A stretch of DNA of 36,025 nucleotides from Saccoglossus kowalevskii (lineage: Eukaryota; Hemichordata; Enteropneusta; Harrimaniidae): assembly GCF_000003605.2 (NCBI RefSeq), contig NW_003147276.1, positions 476,395 through 512,419 on the forward strand, read 5' to 3'. Shown piece by piece: positions 1-12,600 of the stretch. The position numbers were made by a program, and so were the translations under genes. Under the pieces are notes generated by a model. The model was not told the origin of the DNA, ran no database searches, and saw nothing but the letters and a program-made list of their open reading frames with translations. Position 1 is the first letter of the stretch. The number at the start of each line of letters is the position of its first letter.

Positions 1-22
1 AACGCACACAGGGCAAAACATA

Positions 23-57
23 AGTCCCCGTTTTCGGACTGCGTCCGAACGGGGACT
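23..57. repeat. GC-rich hairpin in 3' intron, with a degenerate second copy at 275-315
   Basis: An inverted repeat with arms AGTCCCCGTTTTCGGAC and GTCCGAACGGGGACT around a TGC loop forms a 15-bp stem with a two-base bulge. The right flank (ccgaac-ggggactaa-aagc) recurs in decayed form at 275-315. It lies in the intron after exon 27 and is probably the end of a repeat element. Confidence 0.6.
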
Positions 58-477
58 AACAAGCCATGCATGGCACAATCCCTGTTAGTTATCAAATCTA
101 AGTTATTTAGTTTTGTTTATAGAAATATAGTACAAGTACTTGTTCATAATGAGAAATATTGCACTGGAACAGCATTATTTAAAACATGAAGTTAGTGTGA
201 AGTTTGAATGTAATTGGTTCAGGCATGTCTAAGATACAGGTTCGGGCACACACATGGACACACAAAGGCCAATCCATAAGTTTTAGGATTGCTTCCGAAC
301 AGGGACTAATAAGCAGACACAGACAATTTTGCATCTATATGTTTCTATATATATCTATATGACACAGACAGCCACAGGAATACCAATGCCTTATCAAATC
401 ATAACAAACATGATTAGAACTAATAAAATACATAGATGCATTGTGGGTAATGCAGTGACTAGGAATAAGGTACATAC

Positions 478-611
478 TGATGGTATTGGTGTTCCAGATA
501 TCCTACACTCTAGACGTATCGTTCCTCCTTCGTGCATTGACGTATCATGTAATCTTTGTATGAATGATGGTGATATGGATTCTTCTTCAGCACTACTAAT
601 TTCGCTCAAAC
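478..611 (-). CDS. Exon 27: start of Ig domain 7
   Basis: The exon is 134 bp, entering in phase 1 (acceptor CTATTGTAG|GTT) and leaving in phase 0 (CCATCA|GTATGT). It encodes [39 protein letters not shown]. The domain stops just before its core Trp, so the second half must lie left of the window. This shows that the gene continues 3' of the window. Confidence 0.85.
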
Positions 612-3600
612 CTACAATAGTAAGGATAAAATATTATAATATACTGTGATGCCAAATCGACCATTTTCCACTCACTACTGAATCCCACATAATGCATGAA
701 ATCAAATGTAAAAACAGGACACCCGAAGGTCATAGTGTCGTTGTAGCATCAAAACATCGCATGAGATGGTACAAACACAAAGTATTTTGGGGGTATTTCC
801 AAGCTCAATAATGTGTGATATGCATTTAATGCTGGTCATTTTGATGGAGTAAGGACATATTTCTCCTTGAAAGATAGTCATTTAGACATTGAACTACAAA
901 ATGTATAAAAAAAAGAAATCCCAATTCAAAACAGAAATTTTCAGAATGTCACTAACATTCCTAGTCCCCCAGAGAAATTGTAACTGTTGCTACAAAAATT
1001 GGCTAAATTTGTCTCTCGCAAGATGTAAGCGGTTTATAGTATATTTAAAATATATCACTTTATTATCAGAATACAAGAGGTTCACATTCAGAGAAAAAAA
1101 ATAAATCTGAATACTGTATATGATCTATTAGAATCACATTTCTAACAGAGGAACACATAAACCATCACTGGTATTTGCTTAACCTTTTCACCACTAGACT
1201 TTCTCGCAAAATGTTCCTGCACTTTTTTCGTTATATTCTTCAATATTTATGGAAATGCACCTTAATTTTGCAGCCAACAGACAAAATTTGAGTTGATTTA
1301 AAGTTTTTACTCCAAAAAATTGGCTATTATTGTCCCAATATCCTGAAGAAATGTGCAGACTATAAACAGGACTATTTTGTGAATTTGTGTTTAAAAAGGA
1401 ACTGGTAGTGAAAAGGTTGATGACGAATTCCTGTATTTATACTACTTATATTCAAAACTGCATGATTTTCTTGGTATATTTTTACAGTGAATGACTTGTA
1501 CTTACTGATAACTGTAAGTTTACAAGTACTTGACACTGTGCCATGTGGATTCCTTGCCATACATCTGTAGGTACCACTGTCTTCAAGGTACACTTTAGTG
1601 ATCATCAATGTACATTTATCTCCTTCAAAGATTAATTTGAAATCTTCAGATTCCCTCACAGGTTTCTCATTGAAGTACCAAATAACCTGAAAACAGATTA
1701 AGTACTTTTAGTCAACTGACTAAACTCCACCAATGTAAGAAAATAGTGAATTTTCAAAGATCCTGTCATAGATTACAAATTCACATAGACACTCCTGTTA
1801 CATTCATAGCCAGGCTATGGGTACACACTCGTATGAACTAAGATAGCACTGGCTCCCCACTGCTCTTTCTTACTGCACAAAAACAGACACTATAAAGACA
1901 TGACATTGCCATAGATGCACACTCATGCACATTCCTATGCATGCACTACATTAACACTGTCTTCCTTTAGTTCTTATAACTAAGACAAAAACTCTACCAC
2001 AAATCATGATATTTTCAGTCAGGTGTTCTACACTGCTGGTGGACATATACTGGTATATCCCAAGAGAGATCGTAACTGAGTAGGACATGTCTATCATTGT
2101 AAGTGTACATTCACTACATGTTATTTCAAGCTGTTCTGTTTTGGGACAATGTGTTGTGGCATAACTGAGTACATCTGTTTATAGGTGCATTTACAGAGTT
2201 TTGAGCAGTAAACTCACCTCTGGTTCTGGAGTACCCACAATAATACAATCCAATCTGGCTCTTTTCCCTTCAACGAATTCTTGATCTCGTAATGGCTGGA
2301 TAAAAGTTGGTGGTACTTGTTCCATATCTGAATCTGTAGTAAAAGGTTCCTCTACAGTTAACCTTGCCTGACTGCTGTCTTCTCCCAGATTGTTTTTAGC
2401 AACTACTTTGTAGACTCCGGAATCCTCGGGTAAGGCTTCACGAATCACTAAGGAATGTTCCGCTTTCTGGGACAGAATCTAAAAGAACAAGATAACCACC
2501 ATAAAAATTTGTTATTAGGATTAGTAAAACATAATATTATATTTTTATGTTAAGTCAAGAAATAAGGTTACAGCTACCCTGTTACAATCCATGGCTTGTG
2601 TCAATTTAGTATGAGACCAGACAGCTTTATGTTCACTGGATACCAAAGTAGTAATGCCACGAACCAGGCAAGTAACTTTCTACTCCACTATTCCCACAAC
2701 TTAGTGAGCACAGAATCAAAACTTGTTTGAATAAAAAGATCAATCATCAGAGACACACAACACAAGTCAAATATTTACTTGTATTCAAATGGTTACTTAT
2801 TTTATTGTTTCCAACATATCCAAGCATCATGACCAGAATGTTTTAAAATGCTCAGAAAATTCTGAATACCATTGGCAGTAAAGGAGGACAAATTTGTTCG
2901 TATTGTGTCAGAGAAAATAACAGAATCTGTTATTTTTTTGCAGTCTATAAGACATTAAATCATGTGATATCTGTCAAGAATTAGAGAGCTTACCTTGATG
3001 TCTTGCGATTCCTGTACAGGTCGATCATTATGAAACCAATTGACAGTAGGTTCAGGCGTGGCTTCAACACGACACTCAAATTGCACTTTTTCACCTTCTA
3101 AAGCTTTTAAGTCTTTAAGGAATGATTTAAATGTTGGGGCTTCAGGATGTCTATCCTCAGGTAGACCCCTAACAACCAGTCTAGCTGTGGTATTACATTC
3201 TCCTCTTGGATTGACTGCTTTACATGTGTAATGTCCTTCATCTTCAAGAAAAGCTTCATCAATACTAAGAGTACATAACCCTTCTCTGAACATAATGTGA
3301 TAGTCCGGAGAATGGGTGACTGGTTTACCATCTTTATACCATTGGATTGACGGTGTTGGTTTTCCTGATACCACACATTGTAACTTGCAGGGTAAACCTT
3401 CAGTGACTTCAGTCGTGTCAAGTTTCCTGCTAAACTCAGGTGGAATGCTTACTATTTCTTTCACTTCTGATGTTTCTAAAAAAGGAACAAAATAAGCTTC
3501 ACTTAGATAAATTGTTATACACTATACTGAATCATATAATATACAGTTATTGGCCTCACCTAAGGCCGATATCAAAAATTACTGCCCCAAGCGACTGTTA

Positions 3601-6600
3601 TTGGTCTCATTTTTAGAAATATTGAAAAAAATATAAGAAAGAAAGTGCAGAAAAATTTTGCTGAGAAACTCAGGTGATGAAAACGTTAACAAAATGAACG
3701 TTTGTCTTACCTCTGACATTTAGGAATGCTGAGGTGGTTGCAATACCTACACCATTCATAGCCTTACAAGTCCACCGAGCTGTGTCCTCTGAAAAGACTT
3801 CCTCAATAACTAACGTACAAACACCGTTGTTATACGCTACTTCATAATCGGGATTATTTGCGACTGATATTCCATCTTTGTACCAACTCACAACTGGTAT
3901 AGGATATCCTTTAATTTGACATTCAAACTGGAATCTGCTTCCTTCTGGTACTTCTGCACTTTTTAGTTGACGAACAAACTCAGGTGGTTCGCCTTGCTCT
4001 GTGGAGCCAGCAAAAAGCAAAATATTTTTATCAGAAAGCCAAATATGGTTCGCAGCATTTAGGCCAAATATGGCTAGGAGAAAGTCAAATATGGTTAGCA
4101 GAAAGCCAAATATGGTTAGTAAAAAACAAAATATGTTCAGCAGAAAGCCATCAAAAAATGAAATATGTTCAGCAGAAAGCCAAATATGCATCAGCATGAA
4201 GCCAAATATGGTCATCAGCATGCAGCATTTTAAAAAAATACTAGAATTGACATTGTCAAGAACAATGCCAATGATACAATGTATGATGATTAAAAGTTGT
4301 TATTGTTGCATTTACGCTAATCTGCTGATGAGGTCAAACGAAATCCAATAATGTTGTAAATCACATATTTATTGAACTGAATTTAAGCAGTGCGAGAGGA
4401 TGAGAAAAATACTTAAAATAGCTTACCTAATACATTGAGATTTGCACTGCAAGTCGCTTGACCTGCAGTATTCGTAGCTGTACATGAAAATGTAGCTTGG
4501 TCTTCAGAAAATACTTCATCAATGATTAGACAATGCCTATCACCATCTTGTTTGATATCATACGGTGCACTACGCACGTCCTGGCCATTTTTCAGCCTAA
4601 AATATAAATAAGGGTAAATTAAAGGGCAGTAGTCATTGCGCCACGCATGTGCGAGATATACGAGTCTCATATAAACAAAGATGCGACTGTTGCGCAGATC
4701 AACGAGTACAAACTGAGACGTTACGAAATTTTAATTACGTATTTTTAGGTGGTTGGAAGGTATCAAAGGAGTCACCGGTGGTAATTAGTGCAAATCGCAC
4801 CCAGGTAAAACCTCATACTTGTGATTTCCATTAAAAAAGCGCATTGGATTGTGGGTAAATCAATGTTTATCAACACAAATGTCGCACATGGGCGGCAGGA
4901 CGACTACCGTGCTTTAATTGAAAGTTTTATTAGCCTTACAAATGTACAAAAATAACTATATAAATTTCCTTAGTTGGAAGTCAAGAAATGCATATCTACA
5001 GTGTTGTGATACAGAAATATAAATCGGTGAGGGCGCACTAATGCTTGCCGACGTTGTCAGAACAACATAAAATCTTACCATGTGACAGCTGGTTGCGGTT
5101 TGCCTGTAACTTGCACTTCTAACGTTACTCTATCGCCTTCATTAACTGTACTACTTTGTAGGGGACGAATGAACTGAGGAGCCTGAGCTGGTTCCAATTC
5201 CATTGCTGTTTCTTGTGGAGCTGACAAAATATATCGTTTATATTTAAGTTTGTATCAAAGAATCGGATGCAAATAGAGTATTGGTGTAGTCAGAATGTTG
5301 TGGTTTTGATTGACAGAATGCTATGTATATGAATACCATGTTGTTACAAGTTTGATATTTGTTATACAAATACGTTCATTCTAAAGTTAGTTGTAAATTT
5401 AGCTTCAATCCCATTGAATATTCAGCATAGTTTCCGATGTATAAATAAATGTGCAAAAACACTTCTTAATCCCACATGCATTGTCTGCATATAACAAACT
5501 ATTTAAAAAGGCTATTATAAAGTATTTTTTACACATAGGTAGTAATATGTTGTATTTTGATATCATATTGCATGTTTTTGTTGGGCCTGTAATTTGAACT
5601 TCTGTTGATTATCCAAATAAATAAAGTTAAACAAAAATTTAAGTTAGCCTTTTCACCACCAGTTCCCTCTTTTCATAATATGTTCACAAAATAGTCCTGT
5701 TTATAGTCTGCGCTATCCTTCAGAAGATTGGAACAAAAACAATCAAATTTTTTGAGTAAAATCTGAAATTTAACAAAAATTTTGTCTGTTGGCTCCAAAA
5801 TTAGGGTTCATTTCCAGAAATATTGAATAATATAAAGAAAAAGTGCCAACAAATTTGGGAGAGAAAGTCTGGTGGTGAAAAGATGGCCAAACATGGCTGG
5901 ATAACATACCATGTATATTGAGTGTTGCTGTACATGTAGCTTCTCCATGTATATTGACAGCTTTACAACTATACAATCCACTGTAATATGATGAAACACT
6001 AGGAAGTGTCAGAGTACATGTACCGTCTTCATTGTATTCTACGTGAGTATCCACTCCTTCTACAATAGGTTGGCCATCTCGTAGCCATCGTACTGCTGGA
6101 CGTGGTTCACCTTGTAACTTACAAGTCAATCCTAAAAGTTAGTAGAAAAAAAGAAGAAAATCATTGAATAACTTTCCCACTAATTTTGAAATCTTAGTAT
6201 CTTTATGTAGATGAACTATCTGTTCAATTCTACAGCGATCATGTGATTTTTGAGTTTTCCATGGTTTATACATTTGGTGTCCTACAATAAAAAATGTATT
6301 TTGTATTGCCTGAAAGGGCTTGTAAAAATGCTGGGGAAATAAAAAATCTGCTTTTTATCATGTCTTAGGTTTCACTCTGAGATAATTCCTATAATTTTTG
6401 TGAAATATAAGATGGTCATTCAATTCAATGAATTTTCAAAACATCTAAATAATTGTCATAATTTCAGCTGTCCATTAAATTGTATGTTAAAGTCATTTGC
6501 TAATACTTTCAAATTGGCCCTGATACATGTGGATTTGCTAGAAGTAGACTAATAGAAATCATGTTTTATATTCAACTACCAACGAGTATCAGCAGATCTA

Positions 6601-9600
6601 AGAATGTGACTTACTTGTAATAGCACCCTCAGGTACTGCTTGACTGTCTAATGGAGCTGTAAATGTTGGTGGTGTGCCGCCATCACCTTCATCAGTGTCC
6701 ATTCTCATTTCATGACTTGTAGTTACCGTCTCTTTGCGTGTTACTCTTACTTCCTCTATCACCTTTGTGGTAATCTCTTCTGTCACTTCCTCCATTTCAA
6801 CATCATCAACCTGAAAAACAACCCAATAATATATTGTAACACTCTTTCGAATAGTTATATGCCAATTTAATGCATGAATCACTTGATCACTTTGATTTAG
6901 TTACTAATGTAAAAGTCAATGTGAACCAAACAACACCACTAGCCTAAGGCTACATAGGATGAATACGGGGAAATACCAAATCAACAGTGTGTGAAATCAC
7001 ATAATAATATCAGGTTAAATAACAGTGCTACAAGGGAAAATAACAGTCAAATTTCAAGTTTTTAACAATTAATTGGAGGGTGGTAAAAGTTGATATGAGG
7101 TGCGAATTCCTGGTCTCCAAATGACACATGGTCAATGTCAGGGACGCATTGACGTCTCATTGTATGAATTGAATCATTTGAATTATTAACATATTAATTT
7201 TAAAGCGAGAGGGTCACCTGTGCACGTGCAGGAGTTGATCAATGTAAACAATAATACGCTATAGCCATCTAACGCATACGCAGGTGACGACTCCCTTGCT
7301 TTAAAGTACCAGTTTTAGAAAGATAACTTATTAATCTATGTATTTTAAGTCAGCCATATCTACATGTATACAGAGAGTGTATCATTTGAAGACATGGAGT
7401 GTTAGTTTGAATACAAATGACAGTGTACTTACTTGGTCATCTTCTTTCACTGGTTGCTCAGGTCTCTGTTCTGGTAATTTCTCTGCTAATGAAAATAGCT
7501 CATCTTCAACTAAGTTAAAGGATTCCCTGATTTGTTTATTTGGTGTTATTACATATTCTGTCTTCTTTGGAGCTTCATCTCCTATGAAAAAGAAAAATAT
7601 AGGTGATTATTCAAAACAAAGAAAAAAGTTTTCAAGATAAATTCAAATCAATTTCAGAACTGACGTACTAAACAAGGTAGGTGTTGAAGCTTTTAGAACA
7701 TATATAGTAAACCAGTTTGTATCCACAAAAATAAAGTTTATGTTAACTTACCGTAGATTTGTATCGCCAATTCACTGATCCTCTTCAGTTGAATTTGCTG
7801 CTTACTTTCATAATTTTTCAAAAACTTTTCAAATTCATCTAATAGCTTATGTGCTTCATCTTGACTTTGTGCCTCAGAAGATCGCTTTCCGATGAGAACT
7901 AAAAACTTATTAGCTTCTTTCTGAAATTCAATACACTGCAATTGGAAAACAAATGAGAATAAAAATAAATAATTGGAATATAATAATGTTGTTTCTGACA
8001 TTTCTGTAGTTTTTCATTGTTATCTTGGAAACAGTGGTGAGACTTGTTTTGAAATCTTTCTGATTCAATATGATCTGCATTTCAACTTTATTCAAATTAC
8101 TTTGACATTTCATTTTTCATAATACATGTTTTGCATGTACATTTCAATAATACATTTTTTTCATATAGAAATGAGTGCATTAACTAATGCCAAAACAAAA
8201 TATGGTGGAAAAACATCTCACACAACAAGTATCTTAATGTGTTATTTTCCCGTTGGTTACAAATCTTGATCAAAATTAATGAAAAACAAAGGCAGAAGTC
8301 AATGTTGCCATTCCAATTTATTATATTATTTCAATTTAAACCATTCTGTTACAATACAAGATTTTGAGAATACAGAACATACAACCATTTATGCCTCCAT
8401 TATAGTGAGGTTTCCATTTCTAAAAAATGAATCCCACCAACACTGTGCCCCTCCCATTATTAGTACTGCACTGCTTCCCTGACACTGAAACACATGTTAC
8501 ACAGATGGTAGATACAACCATCAGTCAGTACTTGACTGATAACACAATTTATTTGTCTAGGGTTCAAAAATATGACTAGCTAAACCTTTATACAATAACA
8601 ACCTGCAAAGATTCAACTGGATTTATTTAGTTGGAGAGCTGTTCAAGTATCAAGTTATCTTTGATCTTTCTTACATGTTTGTTTGTAATGCGGAGAGTAT
8701 TTTGTTTTGCTTTGCTTTCTGGGAAATTATACTTGATATAAGTAACATTATCAATTATTGGTGGTAGATCTTTAATATTTTTAACACTTATATGTTTAAC
8801 ATTTATTTAAACCCGGATGTTACACAGCTCATGATTGGTGGACATATGTCTGACTCGTGGGGGACACATTGATAGCATAGGCTGTTATGAACCACACAAG
8901 TTGAGCTGGCATAAGTTATGAACTCTGAAGCAGTAAGGGCACCATAAATCTATATTGCACACTGAAATAATAAATGACCATCCCTTAAAAGATAGGGGAG
9001 CTATCACTTTTTTTTTCAAAAACACACACACTTATGCTTGGGATGCAGATGTTAGGGGTATCAAATGGTCTAATTAATTTGACATTTAAGAAATCATCCA
9101 GGCATTTACAAGAAACATGAGACAACCTTCCCAGGGGCTATCTATTACACCAATGCCAAATATATACAAGATTTAAATATATAAATTTGCTGCATACTCC
9201 GAATTACAGGGTCAAAGGTCAACTTTTTGCAGAAAGCTACTTTATTTAAATTTTCAGTGTAAACAGTAATTGAAGCCTCAAACATAAGGCAGGCTAGATA
9301 TTTGACTTGACAGTGAATACTAACATGTGGAATTGCTTGAATTCCACATGTTAGGAACATCCCATGCATTGGCAGCAACTAAACAGATGGCCTAGGGTAA
9401 GTATCCGTACAACTGACTGTTGTTAACATCAGCTCACCAACAACTTGCGTTTTTACTGCAAAGGAAACAGTTTCTTCAGTGACAACTTTCAATTAATCTG
9501 ATCTGAACCAAACCAAAACTTACCAAAACAAAAATTTCACTTTTTTGACCAAAAGTAAAATTGCCTGCCATTCATGGAATATTCTTACAATATGCATAGC

Positions 9601-12600
9601 ATTTCTCAAAAGCTAACCCAGTCTATGTCAAGGTTCTGTCTTACTTGTTACAGTACCGTAATTCTTCTATTAGTTGGATCTTACGATTTTTGCATAAAAA
9701 AAATTTATTTCCTTCTATCATTCAATTTTATTACAGGAAATAGCCACATCAAGTTGCTATTAATCCACAATCATATCACCACCAACAGAAGACCATCTTT
9801 TTTTCTAGCCACCTCCAATTAATAAAAGAACTACGATCAAATGTATATAAGATGATTTAGTGTTATGATAGAAGCAGATGAAATAACAGCATCACATGGC
9901 CTACTGCATTAGCTGTCTTTATATGGTGTGCTGTCTTTCACACTACTGGCCTGCTGAATTAGCACTTCCTTGCACGGTGATCAGTAATCCAATAGTTTTG
10001 ATAAAAAAAGCTTTAATATAAGTATAACAAATTATGCTGTTCATGCAAATTTCAATTGATTCTTGCCCAAAATATTAGATATTCCAAATAAGAAAATACC
10101 TCAATGACAGACTGGGAAGCAGATTTAAAGTAAAATTATATTGAATATATAGAAATAATCAAATAGTTGAAACTAATCTATAAAATGCGGATGAAAAATT
10201 TAGAAAAACATAATAAAAATAATGTTTTATATGTATTAAAGAAACAAGAAATTAAGAATTTGAGATTATGTCAACTGAACTCAATATATGTGTGTAATTT
10301 CATTAATTTTACTGTTGTTATAAAAACTTCCGTAATTTTCAATCCTGTGGTGAGGTTTATAAACAAATACTGAGCATTGTGAAACAAATTAGCAAACTAT
10401 GAAATCAAACATTACTAGAATAACTGTCAATGAAAAAATCAAATGAATGACTGCAGAATATCTCTTAACTGATACCGGTAGTGCATGTGGCTAAACTATA
10501 GACTGAAACACTGTTCATCAATTGGATGAAATGTATGTATGTATACATAAAGAAATTATACTTAATAAGATGAACAATTGTCAAATATAAATATTAGTGA
10601 AAAAGTTATATAAATATGTAAAATAAGATAACATAAAACAATCCCAAAATTGAATGAAGAAAGTGAATATAAATTTGAAGTAGCTTCATTTATGCGTATT
10701 TGATTATACACTTATATGCAAGTATAAAAAAAAACAAAAAACATTTTTAAACATTTTTTTTAGTAAAAAAGCGTAAAGATATAGTTACAAGAATATTTAA
10801 TTTTATGTCTATAATGATAGTGGTACATATAATGGACATTGATTACTTTTGTAGTGTAGGAGTAATGTGTGCCTCAATTGCTTATTTTATGCAGCTCTCC
10901 GTAATAGGGTTATTATACATTGCGACTTTTTAGGACAAACTTTATTTTTAGGGGATGTTTTTCCTTGTTGTGACCACACAGCAGTGACTGGGGCAGACAA
11001 CTGACCACAAACTACACACAAAAAGTTTTTAGATAAGTAACCTGTGCAAATATAATGGTCCAGCAATAATGTGCAATGACTACCTTACACCAATTTTGAG
11101 AACACTTTCTAATTATCCACTAGCTTTTCCTATCCTATGCACAAATTATATTTCATATAAATTGGTCATTTAAGGGTGAATATAATTTTCAAAGGCTACA
11201 AGGAATATTCAGCTAAGAAAAAGGACATCTTTTAAATTATTATAATAACTATTTTTGGAAGTGATAAGACATTGAAATATTGAACTTGTTTCACATAAGC
11301 TGGTTCACATCACATTAGGAGAATTTATTGTAAAAACTTAGAAAGCAATGCAATTATAGTTGATCTTAATGTGCCAAATCATAAAAAATAGTCCACAAAC
11401 TACATCATTGTTTCATAACATTTGAATGTAGCATGTCAAAAACAGCAAATGTTATGTTGTTCTACTTAAAATGTCAGTCATCTAGAAAAAATCAGGAGGG
11501 TAGGAAACTAAGAACCATTAATAAAATTACATTTTTATGTTTTAAAACAACAAATCTCCATTAGAATTTGATGTACAACATAAAACCAGCTAAAGTGAGT
11601 TTATATTTTGAATGCTGTATAGCTACATGTATAAATGCATTAACTCATGTCTACAGAATCCTGCCTCTAATCCTCAAATTACGGACTTCTTTCTAATTTC
11701 TTATGTTCCCAGTGTATACTGGTTACAACTAGTGTGCATATACTATAAATATATAGAGCTCTTTTATTTTCAATTACCTATAAATATTTTATCTATATAT
11801 AGTTTAAGTAGATTCATTTAAAAAGATAAAACTCCTTCTCAGGTGCTTTAGCTAGGGTAGTTGGGCTAAATACTCTATGCATTCATATTCATACATGTTC
11901 CCACTAAGACAGTTAAAGTGAATACCATAATTATTCCCACCAAACATTTGCACTTTTTTTTTTCTACAATTTTTCGTTAATTATGTACCAAATAAACATT
12001 AGCTACAGGTTGTTATCAGATTTCCAATTTTTTTTATAAATGATGCAAGTTCATTTTGAAACAGGTGACTTTGGTGGCATTCAATAGGTTAAGTGGCCCC
12101 AATCGATCAGAAGTGTGTGAAAGACTGCTTAGCAGCTTTCTGAGTAACAAAGACCCTCTTTTGATTGACAACAGTCCCACCATCATTGTCTTCAGCTTTC
12201 TCCACACTGTAATACTCTTGAAATTCAGTATCAGCACTATGATGGACATTGGTGATGTTGGTAATGTTGGTTATGAAGCTTGGATTCGAATGAGGTTCCA
12301 TTGCAGCGGTGGTTGTTGTATGATAAGGAGCAACGGGCATAGACTGGGGTTGGGAGCTCACAGTGATCTGGGTCTTGAAGGTTTTCTTTCTTGTTTCAGG
12401 AGCTGAGGTGTCACTCATGCAGTCTTTCGAAGGTTCAATGGTGATTGGAGAAACTCTGGTTACCTGACGTGGAGTGTTGCTGGAATCCTCAAAGCGTGGA
12501 GAATATTGATGGTGTGGGCTATCAGAAGTATTCCAGGGTTGTGGCGTTACTTTCAGACGGCACTGCTGAAGTGGGGATATGGGCTGAGTTATATATATCT

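Larger units (their letters stand above)
7936..11323 (-). other. Large intron downstream of the alternative tail exon
   Basis: About 3.4 kb of AT-rich sequence between the putative tail 3' UTR and exon 17. I found no exon with proper splice sites. It holds a perfect hairpin at 9321-9353 and a nuclear-receptor-type direct repeat at 9209-9221. The open frames here are short and unconvincing. Confidence 0.6.

Noticed and set aside
3999-4221. Hydrophobic N-terminal extension of exon 23 (repeated LLTIFGF-like residues)
   Set aside because: It is a translation of the intronic CArG minisatellite. A proper acceptor (CTCCACAG) with correct phase starts the exon at 3998.
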